From contig NZ_LKEG01000041.1 in NCBI RefSeq assembly GCF_001645105.1, positions 141,623 to 205,622 of the forward strand: a stretch of 64,000 nt of DNA, in the 5' to 3' direction. A program made the position numbers and the translations under genes. The stretch's first letter is position 1. Each line of letters starts with the position of its first letter. This DNA comes from Pseudomonas marginalis (lineage in GTDB: Bacteria > Pseudomonadota > Gammaproteobacteria > Pseudomonadales > Pseudomonadaceae). Below the pieces are notes generated by a model. That model saw only the letters and a program-made list of their open reading frames with translations. It ran no database searches and was not told where the DNA came from. Below, in pieces: positions 1-12,700 of this stretch.

Positions 1-11
1 GCCATAAGCCG

Positions 12-38
12 CCGTTACCCAAATAACGGATATGTACC
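12..38. repeat. Short dispersed repeat with AACGGATATG core
   Basis: The sequence holds CCGTTA and TAACGG as inverted arms around a 6-base centre, followed by ATATGTACC. A near copy lies at 48382-48407, and a truncated copy sharing 15 identical bases lies at 3508-3522. All three copies are intergenic. The function is unknown; it looks like the end tag of a larger dispersed element (see 48022-48407). Confidence 0.55.
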
Positions 39-82
39 CACATCCCCAATTGACTCCCCTCCCACCCCCATGCTCTCCTACA

Positions 83-269
83 CATCTTGTTTCGGGTGCC
101 CTGCAAAGGGTGAAACGGGAAACCGGTGACTCATGCACACACGCATGACAGTCCGGTGCTGCCCCCGCAACGGTAAGCGAGCGAAACGTCATATCCACTG
201 TGCCAGCCGGCATGGGAAGGCGACGTTTTCAGGCATTGAGCCCCTCGCAAGCCCGGAGACCGGCCCGAA
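83..269 (+). promoter_or_regulatory. Cobalamin (B12) riboswitch upstream of cbtB
   Basis: The leader contains the hallmark pieces of the cobalamin riboswitch in order: GGGTGCC near 95, GTGAAACGGGAA near 110, the core GCCCCCGCAACGGTAAGC at 161-178, GGGAAGGC near 214, and the B12 box AGCCCGGAGACCGGCC at about 250-265. It lies 110 bases before the cobalt transporter genes cbtBA. Binding of adenosylcobalamin is expected to switch off cbtB-cbtA-cobE and possibly cobM. Family assignment is from sequence recall; the boundaries are approximate. Confidence 0.95.
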
Positions 270-283
270 AAAATCAGATAACA

Positions 284-340
284 AACCCGCGGTGGGCGGG
301 CGCTGTTCAGAACTCTGCGTGCCTGGCTCGCGGGGTTTTC
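284..340 (+). terminator. Candidate expression-platform terminator of the B12 riboswitch
   Basis: CCCGCG at 286-291 can pair with CGCGGG at 329-334, and the 3' arm is followed by a short T run at 336-339. The hairpin lies between the aptamer and cbtB, where an attenuation hairpin would be expected. The large internal loop makes this tentative; control could instead act on translation initiation. Confidence 0.4.
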
Positions 341-379
341 ATGCGCTCGTTTCACCCTGACACCTGAAAGGGACGCGCC

Positions 380-568
380 ATGTCGATCATCAGCAGCACC
401 TCGCACTCCGCCAGCAGCACCTCTACGTTGAGCCAACGCCTGACCGCCGCCATCGGCGCGTCGATCCTCGGCGCGTGCCTGGTGTACTTCGCCGGTTTCT
501 CGCACATCGAGGCCGTGCACAACGCCGCCCACGATACCCGCCACAGCGCCGCGCTCCCGTGCCACTGA
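380..568 (+). CDS. cbtB: CbtB, small subunit of a cobalt transporter
   Basis: This 62-residue protein has one hydrophobic segment (about residues 23-43) and a histidine-rich tail with five His, including a C-terminal Cys-His. That is the usual layout of CbtB, the small partner of CbtA in B12-regulated cobalt uptake. The start is an ATG preceded by AAAGGGA. It is the first gene after the cobalamin riboswitch and is followed 11 bases later by cbtA. Cobalt ligation by the C-terminal histidines is inferred from the family. Confidence 0.9.
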   Translation: MSIISSTSHSASSTSTLSQRLTAAIGASILGACLVYFAGFSHIEAVHNAAHDTRHSAALPCH

Positions 569-579
569 GACCTGCCGAC

Positions 580-1284
580 ATGATCAAGCGTATCGCGCAA
601 ACCGCAGGTTTCACCGGTCTCCTGGCCGCCCTGCTGCTCACCCTGCTGCAAAGCTTCTGGGTCGCCCCGCTGATTCTGCAGGCGGAAACCTTTGAAAAGG
701 CCCCAACCGTCACTGAAGTGACGCATGAACACGCTGCCGGTGCTGCCGCGCATACCCACGACGCCGAAGCCTGGGAGCCGGAAGATGGCTGGCAGCGCGT
801 GCTGTCCACCACGGGCGGCAACCTGGTGGTCGCCGTCGGTTTCGCCCTGATGCTGGCCGGCCTGTACACCCTGCGCGCACCGACCCGCACGGCTCAAGGC
901 CTGCTCTGGGGCCTGGCCGGTTATGCAACCTTTGTACTGGCGCCGACAATGGGCCTGCCGCCCGAGCTGCCAGGCACCGCCGCCGCCGACCTGGCGCTGC
1001 GCCAGACCTGGTGGATCGGCACCGCCGCCTCTACCGCTGCAGGTATCGCTTTGATCGTGTTCGGTCGCAACGGGTTGCTGAAAGTGCTGGGCGTGGCGAT
1101 CCTTGCAGTACCGCACGTAATAGGCGCACCGCAGCCTGAGGTGCATTCGATGCTGGCACCGCAAGCCCTGGAAGCACAGTTCAAGATCGCTTCGCAGTTG
1201 ACCAACGTCGCGTTCTGGCTGGCCTTGGGCCTGATCAGCGCCTGGCTGTTCCGCCGCAACCGCGACGATCAATACTCCGCATGA
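580..1284 (+). CDS. cbtA: CbtA, cobalt transporter membrane subunit
   Basis: This 234-residue membrane protein has an N-terminal hydrophobic helix, a histidine-rich loop (HEHAAGAAAHTHDAE, about residues 50-64) and several further hydrophobic helices, as in CbtA. The ATG at 580 begins MIKRIAQTAGFTGLL. In-frame codons further upstream would overlap cbtB and are not favoured. The stop overlaps the start of the next gene by four bases (ATGA), so cbtA and cobE are translationally coupled. It is expected to import Co2+ for the B12 pathway under riboswitch control. Confidence 0.9.
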   Translation: MIKRIAQTAGFTGLLAALLLTLLQSFWVAPLILQAETFEKAPTVTEVTHEHAAGAAAHTHDAEAWEPEDGWQRVLSTTGGNLVVAVGFALMLAGLYTLRAPTRTAQGLLWGLAGYATFVLAPTMGLPPELPGTAAADLALRQTWWIGTAASTAAGIALIVFGRNGLLKVLGVAILAVPHVIGAPQPEVHSMLAPQALEAQFKIASQLTNVAFWLALGLISAWLFRRNRDDQYSA

Positions 1285-1673
1285 CCCTGGTGGTCGGCCT
1301 GGGCTGCCAGCGCGGCTGTGATGTTCATACCCTGCTGGGCCTGTTTGATGCCGCCCTGGCCGAGGGCGGTATCGAGCGCCAGCGCATCACCGCACTGGCC
1401 AGTATCGCGCGCAAACAGGATGAACCGGGGCTACTGGCACTGGCCGCGGCCCTGAACCTGCCGCTGCGTTGTTTCAGCGCAGAACAACTGGCGCCTTTCG
1501 CAGACCGCCTGAGCCACAAATCCGCGATCGCCTTTGCCCATACCGGCTGTTACGGCATCGCCGAAAGCGCCGCCCTGGCACTCGCCGAACACCTTGCTGA
1601 CGCCCCTGCCCGCCTGCTGATCACGCGCAAAAAAAACGCGCAGGCCACCTTTGCATTGGCTTGCGCCGGCTGA
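1281..1673 (+). CDS. cobE: CobE / CbiG C-terminal-domain protein, cobalamin biosynthesis
   Basis: This 130-residue protein begins with the glycine-rich MTLVVGLGCQRGC motif typical of CobE and of the C-terminal domain of CbiG. It is of normal length for stand-alone CobE. It overlaps the end of cbtA by four bases and precedes cobM by 69 bases. CobE is needed for aerobic cobalamin synthesis, but its exact step is not well defined; CbiG relatives open the precorrin-5A lactone in the anaerobic route. Confidence 0.85.
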   Translation: MTLVVGLGCQRGCDVHTLLGLFDAALAEGGIERQRITALASIARKQDEPGLLALAAALNLPLRCFSAEQLAPFADRLSHKSAIAFAHTGCYGIAESAALALAEHLADAPARLLITRKKNAQATFALACAG

Positions 1674-1742
1674 AATCCCGATAATCGCCCTTCCCGATCA
1701 TGAACAATATTCATGCTCGCCCGTTTTTCGACAGGAATCACC

Positions 1743-2489
1743 ATGACCGTCTACTTCATCGGCGCAGGCCCCGGCGACCCGGAATTGATCACCGTCAAAG
1801 GCCAGCGGCTGATCCGCAGTTGCCCGGTGATCATCTATGCCGGCTCGCTGGTACCCGCTGCCGTGCTGGAAGGCCATCAGGCAGAAACCGTGGTCAACAG
1901 CGCCGAACTGCATCTGGAACAGATCATCGACCTGATCAAGACCGCCCATGCCAAAGGCCAGGACGTCGCCCGCGTGCACTCCGGCGACCCGAGCCTGTAT
2001 GGGGCGATTGGCGAACAGATCCGCCATCTGCGCGAGTGGGGTATCCCGTTCCAGATCATCCCCGGCGTGACCGCAGTCGCCGCGTGTGCGGCGTTGTTGG
2101 AAACGGAACTGACCCTGCCCGACATCGCCCAGAGCGTGATCCTGACCCGCTACGCCGATAAAACCACGATGCCCGCCGGTGAAGACTTCGACAGCCTGGC
2201 GCGACATGGCACGACCATGGCGATTCACCTGGGGGTCAACCACCTGGAAAAGATCGTCGCCGAACTATTGCCACACTATGGCGCCGATTGCCCGATTGCC
2301 GTGGTGCACCGAGCGACTTGGCCGGACCAGGATTGGGCGGTGGGCACGCTGAGTGACATTGCCGGGAAGGTGGCGGCGAAAGGGTTTCGGCGCACGGCGC
2401 TGATCGTGGTGGGCCGGGTGTTGGCGAGTGACAGTTTCAGTGAGTCGTCGCTGTACCGGGCCGGGCATGCGCATTTGTATCGACCATGA
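1743..2489 (+). CDS. cobM: Precorrin-4 C11-methyltransferase
   Basis: This 248-residue tetrapyrrole methylase transfers a methyl group from S-adenosylmethionine to C-11 of precorrin-4. The N-terminal motif YFIGAGPGDPELITVKG (residues 4-20) is the SAM/substrate signature of the family, followed by the conserved VARVHSGDPSLYGAIGEQ segment. The ATG at 1743 is chosen over one ten codons upstream because family members begin with MTVYFIGAGPGDPE. It is the last gene of the cbtB-cbtA-cobE-cobM cluster. Confidence 0.93.
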   Translation: MTVYFIGAGPGDPELITVKGQRLIRSCPVIIYAGSLVPAAVLEGHQAETVVNSAELHLEQIIDLIKTAHAKGQDVARVHSGDPSLYGAIGEQIRHLREWGIPFQIIPGVTAVAACAALLETELTLPDIAQSVILTRYADKTTMPAGEDFDSLARHGTTMAIHLGVNHLEKIVAELLPHYGADCPIAVVHRATWPDQDWAVGTLSDIAGKVAAKGFRRTALIVVGRVLASDSFSESSLYRAGHAHLYRP

Positions 2490-2623
2490 CAATCAACATG
2501 CACTTTTAATCGCAAGCAGCTGATTTAAGTTAATAAATTAAAATAAAAATGCCGGAGCGGGCTTACTTCAACAGTTAATCTTGTTTGTTAGATAATTAAC
2601 GCAAGCCATTGAATTTTAAGCAT

Positions 2624-2654
2624 AAAAAAACGGCGCTCACGGGGCGCCGTTTTT
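2624..2654. terminator. Bidirectional intrinsic terminator between cobM and nfuA
   Basis: Seven A residues precede CGGCGC (2631-2636), a short loop and GCGCCG (2644-2649), followed by five T residues. The symmetric A-stem-loop-T structure can terminate transcription from both the cobM side (plus) and the nfuA side (minus), which converge here. Confidence 0.9.
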
Positions 2655-2676
2655 CTGTCCGCAGTGAACACCTTAC

Positions 2677-3270
<594 letters not shown>

Positions 3271-3394
3271 TCACAGGCTTGCCGGCAGTTTACGCCAAAA
3301 TATTACGCAGGTACAAAGTCCTAGTGTTTTTGTCGGGATAGTGGTTTTTTTGATGGGTGTGCCTAGCTGTTATTTGTGTTCAACGGGCGCCTAA

Positions 3395-3522
3395 GATCAA
3401 AAGCAGGCTGATATCCACCTGATGCATGGCGATCAAACTGTGGGAGGGGGCTTGCTCCCGATGGCGGTGTGTCAGTTGATGCCTCTATAGCTGTCCCACT
3501 GCTATTTCAAATAACGGATATG
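3395..3522. repeat. Degenerate copy of a composite REP element
   Basis: This holds AGATCAAAAGCAGG, then ACCTGATG-N6-CGATCAAAC, one REP arm (GTGGGAGGGGGCTTGC at 3440-3455), a tract that parallels 48106-48170 almost base for base, and then a jump to CAAATAACGGATATG. Compared with 48022-48407, the second REP arm and the right inverted repeat are missing. The rest of the 272-base gap between nfuA and cti holds nothing else recognisable. Confidence 0.6.
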
Positions 3523-3533
3523 CCCCTGCCCCC

Positions 3534-5825
3534 TCACAAATTCTCGTACCGATTCATATCCAACACCCCCTCTTCCACCGGCGTGGTTTCACGGATGTAC
3601 CGCGACAAATCATGGAAATATTGCCAAAACAACGGATGACTACGCCGCACACCCCACCGATCCACAATCTTCTCAAACCGCTTGGCATCGTGAGCCTGCT
3701 CCATCTGCGCAACAAACTCCGGCACTTCCTGAGCCGGGATGTTGAACATGAAGTTCGGGTAGCTGCTGAGCACGCCCGGGTAGAGGGTCACCGTGTCCAG
3801 GCCCGGCTGGTAGCGATAGGCCTCCCCCAGCAGAAACGCCACGTTACTGTGGGCCCGGTTGCGCAGCATGCTGTAGACCACGCGCTTGCCGCCGGCCGTC
3901 TCGACACGCAGCATCGTGGCCTCGGGCAGTTGGTCGATGACCTTGAGCCCGGCGGCCGGGCGCGACGTCAAGCGGCTAAGCGCCTGCTCAGCATCCTGTA
4001 AGGCCGGATCAACACCGTCACGGGAACAATACGCTCCACTACAACGGTTGATCGGATCCGGGCTGGCGTTCAAATCGCCATAACGGCTAAGCAACTGCTT
4101 GGCAAAATCGCGCTTCGGGTCTTTTTCATCCAAATGCAAGCCGGTGGGCTTATCGTCATCAATTGCCTCGTAATCCAGCCACAACTTGAGCTTCCCGCTG
4201 TTCTGGTACCAGTCATCCATAAAGCCATCACGGGAATCAGCCGGCATCAGGCGCAGGAAGTTCTGCTCAGCGCCATTGCGGATCAAGTCGAAGTACAACC
4301 GCGTCTGGGCCTGGTGCGACACATTGCCGAACACATCGAAATTCACCGCCAACTGGTAATACGTACGCTCCAGCAGCGGGTAGTCGAACAGCCACATCGT
4401 CTGCGGCACTTCGCCGATCAGGCCTTTGGTCACCGAGGCACTGTCGAAGTGGCGGAAGATGCTCAGCAAGGCATTGTCATTGCCCGCCCACAGGCTCGAC
4501 CAACTCGGCGGCGGCAGGTCGGCGTAGCTGTCACGGCGCAGGGCCTCGTACTCATTGCGTTTGTCACGGTAGGCCAGCCATAGGCTGAGTACACTGCCGA
4601 CGTCATCGTTCTGCCCAGGCATGGCCAGCAATGGCGTGGCCTGGCCGCGATAGCGCGCATCAGTAATGTACAAGTCGTGGTCCGGGTCCTGGAACAGCGT
4701 CCAGAAGTTGTCGCGGATCACGTCCGTGGCGATCTGCCCACGGCACACCGGCCCGCGAATAAAGGTGCGTACGAAGTATTCGGCGTTATCCAGCATGAAC
4801 TGGTAGCGCGCCTTGGCCGGGATGGCTTCGAAGGTTTCGAACGGGTTGGCGCGCCGGCCAGGGCCGTAGCCCGGCAAGGCGTTGACCTGCCAGTTATCGG
4901 CGTAGAACAACGCCTTGATGCGCGCCATCTTCTCGGCACTGAACGGGTAGGTGATGTGGGTTTTATGCACGATCACGCCCTGCACCGGCCACAGGCGGTA
5001 ATACACACGGGTGCCGGGGTCATCATTAGGGCGTCGGGTGGCAATCAGGTCGATCGGTTGACCGCTCGGCGTGCGCGAACGCACCCACTGGAAGAAATGC
5101 CCCGGCTCGCCGTTCTCAAAGTAGATATGAGCGAGGAACAAATGCTCGAACAACCAGCGCGCCACGAGGCTTTCGCGGGCGCCGGGCTGGTTGAACAGGT
5201 TCTCCCACTGTTGCACCTGCAGGGCTTCCTTGGCGCTTGGCGCCAGGCCTTGCTCATCAATCGGCGCGCCGGAAGCCAGCCAGCGTTGCAGGGTCTGGTA
5301 CTGCTGGTCGGTCAGGCCGGTGACCGCCAGCGGCATGCCTTCCTTGGGATGGGCACCGGCGTAGGCATTGAACTCGCCGGGCATGGCGCACAGGTTTGCG
5401 CGGTTCAGGCCCAGCACGATGTCATCCGGCAGCTTGGCATTGGGCACCAGCGGGGCGTTATGGCCCAACTCCAGCATGCGCGCCATCAAGGCAGCCTGGC
5501 TGCCCTGGGCGTCCAGCACCGAGTAGAAGCCCTTCTGCTGCCAGGCTTGCTTGCCAAAGGCGTCATAGAACAACCGGGTGGTCGGCGTGGCCTGGCTGCG
5601 TTCGCCATCGTAGACCGGCATTTTGCTCGCTCCGCGCGCCGCCCCCTCGGCACTGCCCAGGTTGAGTTGGCAGGCGGAGTCGTAGCAGGCATGGCAGGCC
5701 ACGCATTTCTCGGTAAAAATCGGTTGAATGTCGCGGGTGTACGAAATCGCCGGGGCGGGTCCGTCGGCCTGTGCAATGCAGGCGACCAGCGCCAGGACGG
5801 CGCTGGTGATGAGGCGAAGTGACAT
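3534..5825 (-). CDS. cti: Fatty acid cis/trans isomerase
   Basis: This 763-residue periplasmic haemoprotein converts cis-unsaturated fatty acids of membrane phospholipids to trans, a fast solvent- and heat-stress response in Pseudomonas. A signal peptide (residues 1-20, ending CIAQA) precedes a c-type haem motif, C41-V-A-C-H45. The full length matches known Cti proteins. The gene is divergent from metH across 165 bases. No regulator lies nearby, in line with Cti being controlled mainly at the level of access to substrate. Confidence 0.93.
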   Translation of the reverse strand: MSLRLITSAVLALVACIAQADGPAPAISYTRDIQPIFTEKCVACHACYDSACQLNLGSAEGAARGASKMPVYDGERSQATPTTRLFYDAFGKQAWQQKGFYSVLDAQGSQAALMARMLELGHNAPLVPNAKLPDDIVLGLNRANLCAMPGEFNAYAGAHPKEGMPLAVTGLTDQQYQTLQRWLASGAPIDEQGLAPSAKEALQVQQWENLFNQPGARESLVARWLFEHLFLAHIYFENGEPGHFFQWVRSRTPSGQPIDLIATRRPNDDPGTRVYYRLWPVQGVIVHKTHITYPFSAEKMARIKALFYADNWQVNALPGYGPGRRANPFETFEAIPAKARYQFMLDNAEYFVRTFIRGPVCRGQIATDVIRDNFWTLFQDPDHDLYITDARYRGQATPLLAMPGQNDDVGSVLSLWLAYRDKRNEYEALRRDSYADLPPPSWSSLWAGNDNALLSIFRHFDSASVTKGLIGEVPQTMWLFDYPLLERTYYQLAVNFDVFGNVSHQAQTRLYFDLIRNGAEQNFLRLMPADSRDGFMDDWYQNSGKLKLWLDYEAIDDDKPTGLHLDEKDPKRDFAKQLLSRYGDLNASPDPINRCSGAYCSRDGVDPALQDAEQALSRLTSRPAAGLKVIDQLPEATMLRVETAGGKRVVYSMLRNRAHSNVAFLLGEAYRYQPGLDTVTLYPGVLSSYPNFMFNIPAQEVPEFVAQMEQAHDAKRFEKIVDRWGVRRSHPLFWQYFHDLSRYIRETTPVEEGVLDMNRYENL

Positions 5826-5946
5826 GTATCCGGTCCCGATTCAATGCGTGCGCTGAAAAATTGCCGTGATTCTACCGATGTCGACAGGCCACCAACTTGA
5901 ACGATATTCATGCAAAACCTGGACGTGCCGCAAATCGGCACAGGTT

Positions 5947-5955
5947 TGCTATGAT
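5947..5955 (+). promoter_or_regulatory. Candidate extended -10 promoter of metH
   Basis: TGC-TATGAT forms an extended -10 element 36 bases before the metH ATG. No good -35 hexamer is visible, which extended -10 promoters tolerate. Confidence 0.4.
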
Positions 5956-5990
5956 CCACGCCCTCCGTAATGCCTGACCAGAGTAGTCCC

Positions 5991-9701
<3,711 letters not shown>

Positions 9702-9721
9702 TCAGCCAGGCGCTTGCCGGG

Positions 9722-12700
9722 CTAGTTGCCCAGTTCGGCGATTTCGCGGGTGGAGAGTTCTCTTCTCAACCCGCGTAGCTCAACCTCATTGGCTTTTTGC
9801 AACGCATCGACTTGCTCGAGATACGCTGGATTGATGTCAGGATACTGCTCTTCCAGAGTCTCCGATTGGTCGGCCAGCGTCTGTTGCACCTTAGCGAACT
9901 CGGTTGGGTATTTTTCCTGCAGATAACTTTTCCAGTAGTCACGCGTGATCAGTTGCTCGATAAACGCCGGGGTCTGTTCCTCGGCTATCACGCTGGCGTA
10001 GGCCACGTCCAAGTCAGCAGCCTGTACCCCTGACACACCACGGTAGAGCATGGTAGAGGGCTGCGTGGGGAGATCCAGGCGTTGCGCCAACCCGGTTCGA
10101 TACGCCAGGCGGATCTCCGCCGGGTCCGTCCCAGGGAAGCGCTGAATGCGCTTTCTCGCCAGCGCCTCAACCTCCCCCAGGCGAAACAGACGCCTGGAAA
10201 GCTTCAGTAACGTCCGGCCCTTATCGGAGGGATCCATGCGACGAAGGGCATTGAACTCATAGACCCCGACTTCCACATCGTTGAACAACAGTATTCGACC
10301 ATCACCACAGGTCGCCTTATTCCTTGAGGTCCGTGCAATGAGCATCAGGCGTTCGCTCAACGCCGGGTCGCTGTGCGCAGCCTCCAGAACGTCCCAAACC
10401 CGCTCTGTCAGCCTGACGCGGTCCTGCTGAAAATCACTGGTGTGCTGAAGTTGCGCCAACATGTTCGAGAAGTCCTGCGTGGTGTCCTGGGCCAACACTT
10501 CGCGCCATATCTGGTGCTTTTCCGAGTCGGCGGCCACGCCGTCGAACCATCGGGCTTTTTGCGCCGCAGGTGTCTCTACGTCAGGGTGATCGCCAAAGTG
10601 CTCGTCATCAGCTTCAGGCCCGTACCCCGCGATCATTTGGTCAATTTCCTGCGTGGTAAACCCAAGCCCTCGCCCGGTTTCGCGCTCGTATTCACGCAAG
10701 CGTATCAACTCCTCCTCCAGCAACAGGTTATCGGACAAGTCCGTGCCCGCCATCAAACCGGCATGCTCGGGCAGAAAGGCGTCGAGCGGAATCCGCTGTA
10801 TTTCCAAATTACTCCGCAAGTCCAGGCGAGTCAGTTGGGGTGACTGCAGCACGCCTACCGGCCAATCGCTCAGTCGGTTGCCACTCAGATTAAGGCTTTG
10901 CAACCGGTCAAGGCCGGTGACGTCAAAGTCAGGCAGACGATTGCCTTCCAGGTCCAGCACCTGCAACAGGGGCAAAGCACGCAACTGGCGCTGCAACCGT
11001 GCTGCGTCGAGAAAACCGTTCTGGCTGGCGTTCAACCGAACAAGGCGTTCACACTGCGTTACCGCCTCCGGCAATGCGCCCAGCCCGTTGCCATTCAACG
11101 TCAGGCTGTTCAATCGTGGAAATGCGCGCAGAAACTCGTCCGAAGCGCTCGTTAGCCTGACGTTGCTCAGGTCCAGCGCACCGACATGGTTGAGCGTGAC
11201 CGGCAGTGCCGGCAAGTCGCCAAGGATCAAGCCGCTCAAATCCAGCGCATAGTCGTTAGGGATGTCCTGCGGGGCATGCACCTCGCGCAGTGTTTCGCGC
11301 CAGCACGTCAGAAGCTGGTCAGCGGCGCGGCGGCGGTCAACCGCGTTCACCCACCCGATGCGGGTGCGAACAGCAGGCGTGTCGATCCAGGCATTAAAGC
11401 GCTCGATCATGTGCGCCTGCTGTTGCTGCCACTGGCGCAGCGTGGTTTCAATTTGCGTGGCACTCACGCTCTGTTCCAGCCAGGCGTCTATTCGTTCAAT
11501 GGCTTGCGCCGCGCTCAACTGCGGATCCAGGCGTTGCAGCTGTTCGGCCGATGTCAGGGCTCCCCCACCCGCAGCGTCCAGCGGCAGCGGCAACAACAAG
11601 TCCGGTTGCTCCGAGGCCTCTATCGGGAAATACATCGGATCACCTCCGGTTCTCCCTGCGGCCAACACAGTGCGCTCAATGCCGAATGGCCTGGCATACA
11701 TCGTTGCCAAGGGCGACCCAGGCGCGGTGCGGTTAGCGAATGTCTGCGCCTTGCTCATCGCTTGCGGGCTCAACCGGCAACCCCGCAACGAGGTACCCGC
11801 CAACAGGACATCGTGGCCAACCAGCGCAGCATCGGGAATCTCCGTAATAGCGCTGTGACTCAAATCCAGAAAACCCAGCTTTGGCAGGGTTAGCACACCT
11901 TCCGGCCAGGCCCGAACCTGGGTCTGCCCCAGGTCCAGCGACACCAGGTCCCTGAGCGAGCTGACGGTCAGGTTGCCGACCCGGTTCCTCGATAGGTCGA
12001 GCCTCTGCAAGGAGGTCAGCCGGTTCAACCGCGCCTGCATTGACGCGGTGATCGTCAGTTCATTTCCCGCCAGATTCAGTTCGCTCAGTTGCCCCAACGT
12101 CTCAAGGGCCCGTGGCAGCTCCGTCAGTTTATTGCCACTCAGGTTGAGCAGCCGCAGCTCAGGAAAGCTGCGCAGGAAGTCATCGACCTGCGTTGCAGAT
12201 AGCTTTGCATCCGACAGGATCAGGTGACGGATCTGGGGAAATACCTCATCCCCCAGCGCCGGCAGATCACCTGGCGCGCCATAGTTCGTCAGGTCCAATA
12301 CCTCGTTCAACGGCTCGCGCCCCAGACCCGAGTACTCTCGGTCCAACACTGTGCGCAGTGTCTGCGCACCGATACGAGACGGGCCAGCCACCGGCTCGCG
12401 CGACCCATACCGGGCAGCCAGCGCATCACGCCGACATTTGCGAATCCTGTCGGCCAGCACCCGACGTTGTTCGACGAACATTTCCCCGCCATCGACGCGC
12501 ACGGGCGACTCCTGCCACGTCACCAGCGCCTCGTCCGTGACGCGATAGCGCTCAAGCAATGCCTCGACATGCTCCAGCAGCGCGCGCCCCGCCAGTCCGT
12601 CCTGCTTGAACGCTTGCAAGGCGTTGCCCGCCATCCCTCGGTCCTGACTATTCAACGTGCGAAGGCGCTGCAGACAGTACTGCGTGACCATCTGCGACTC

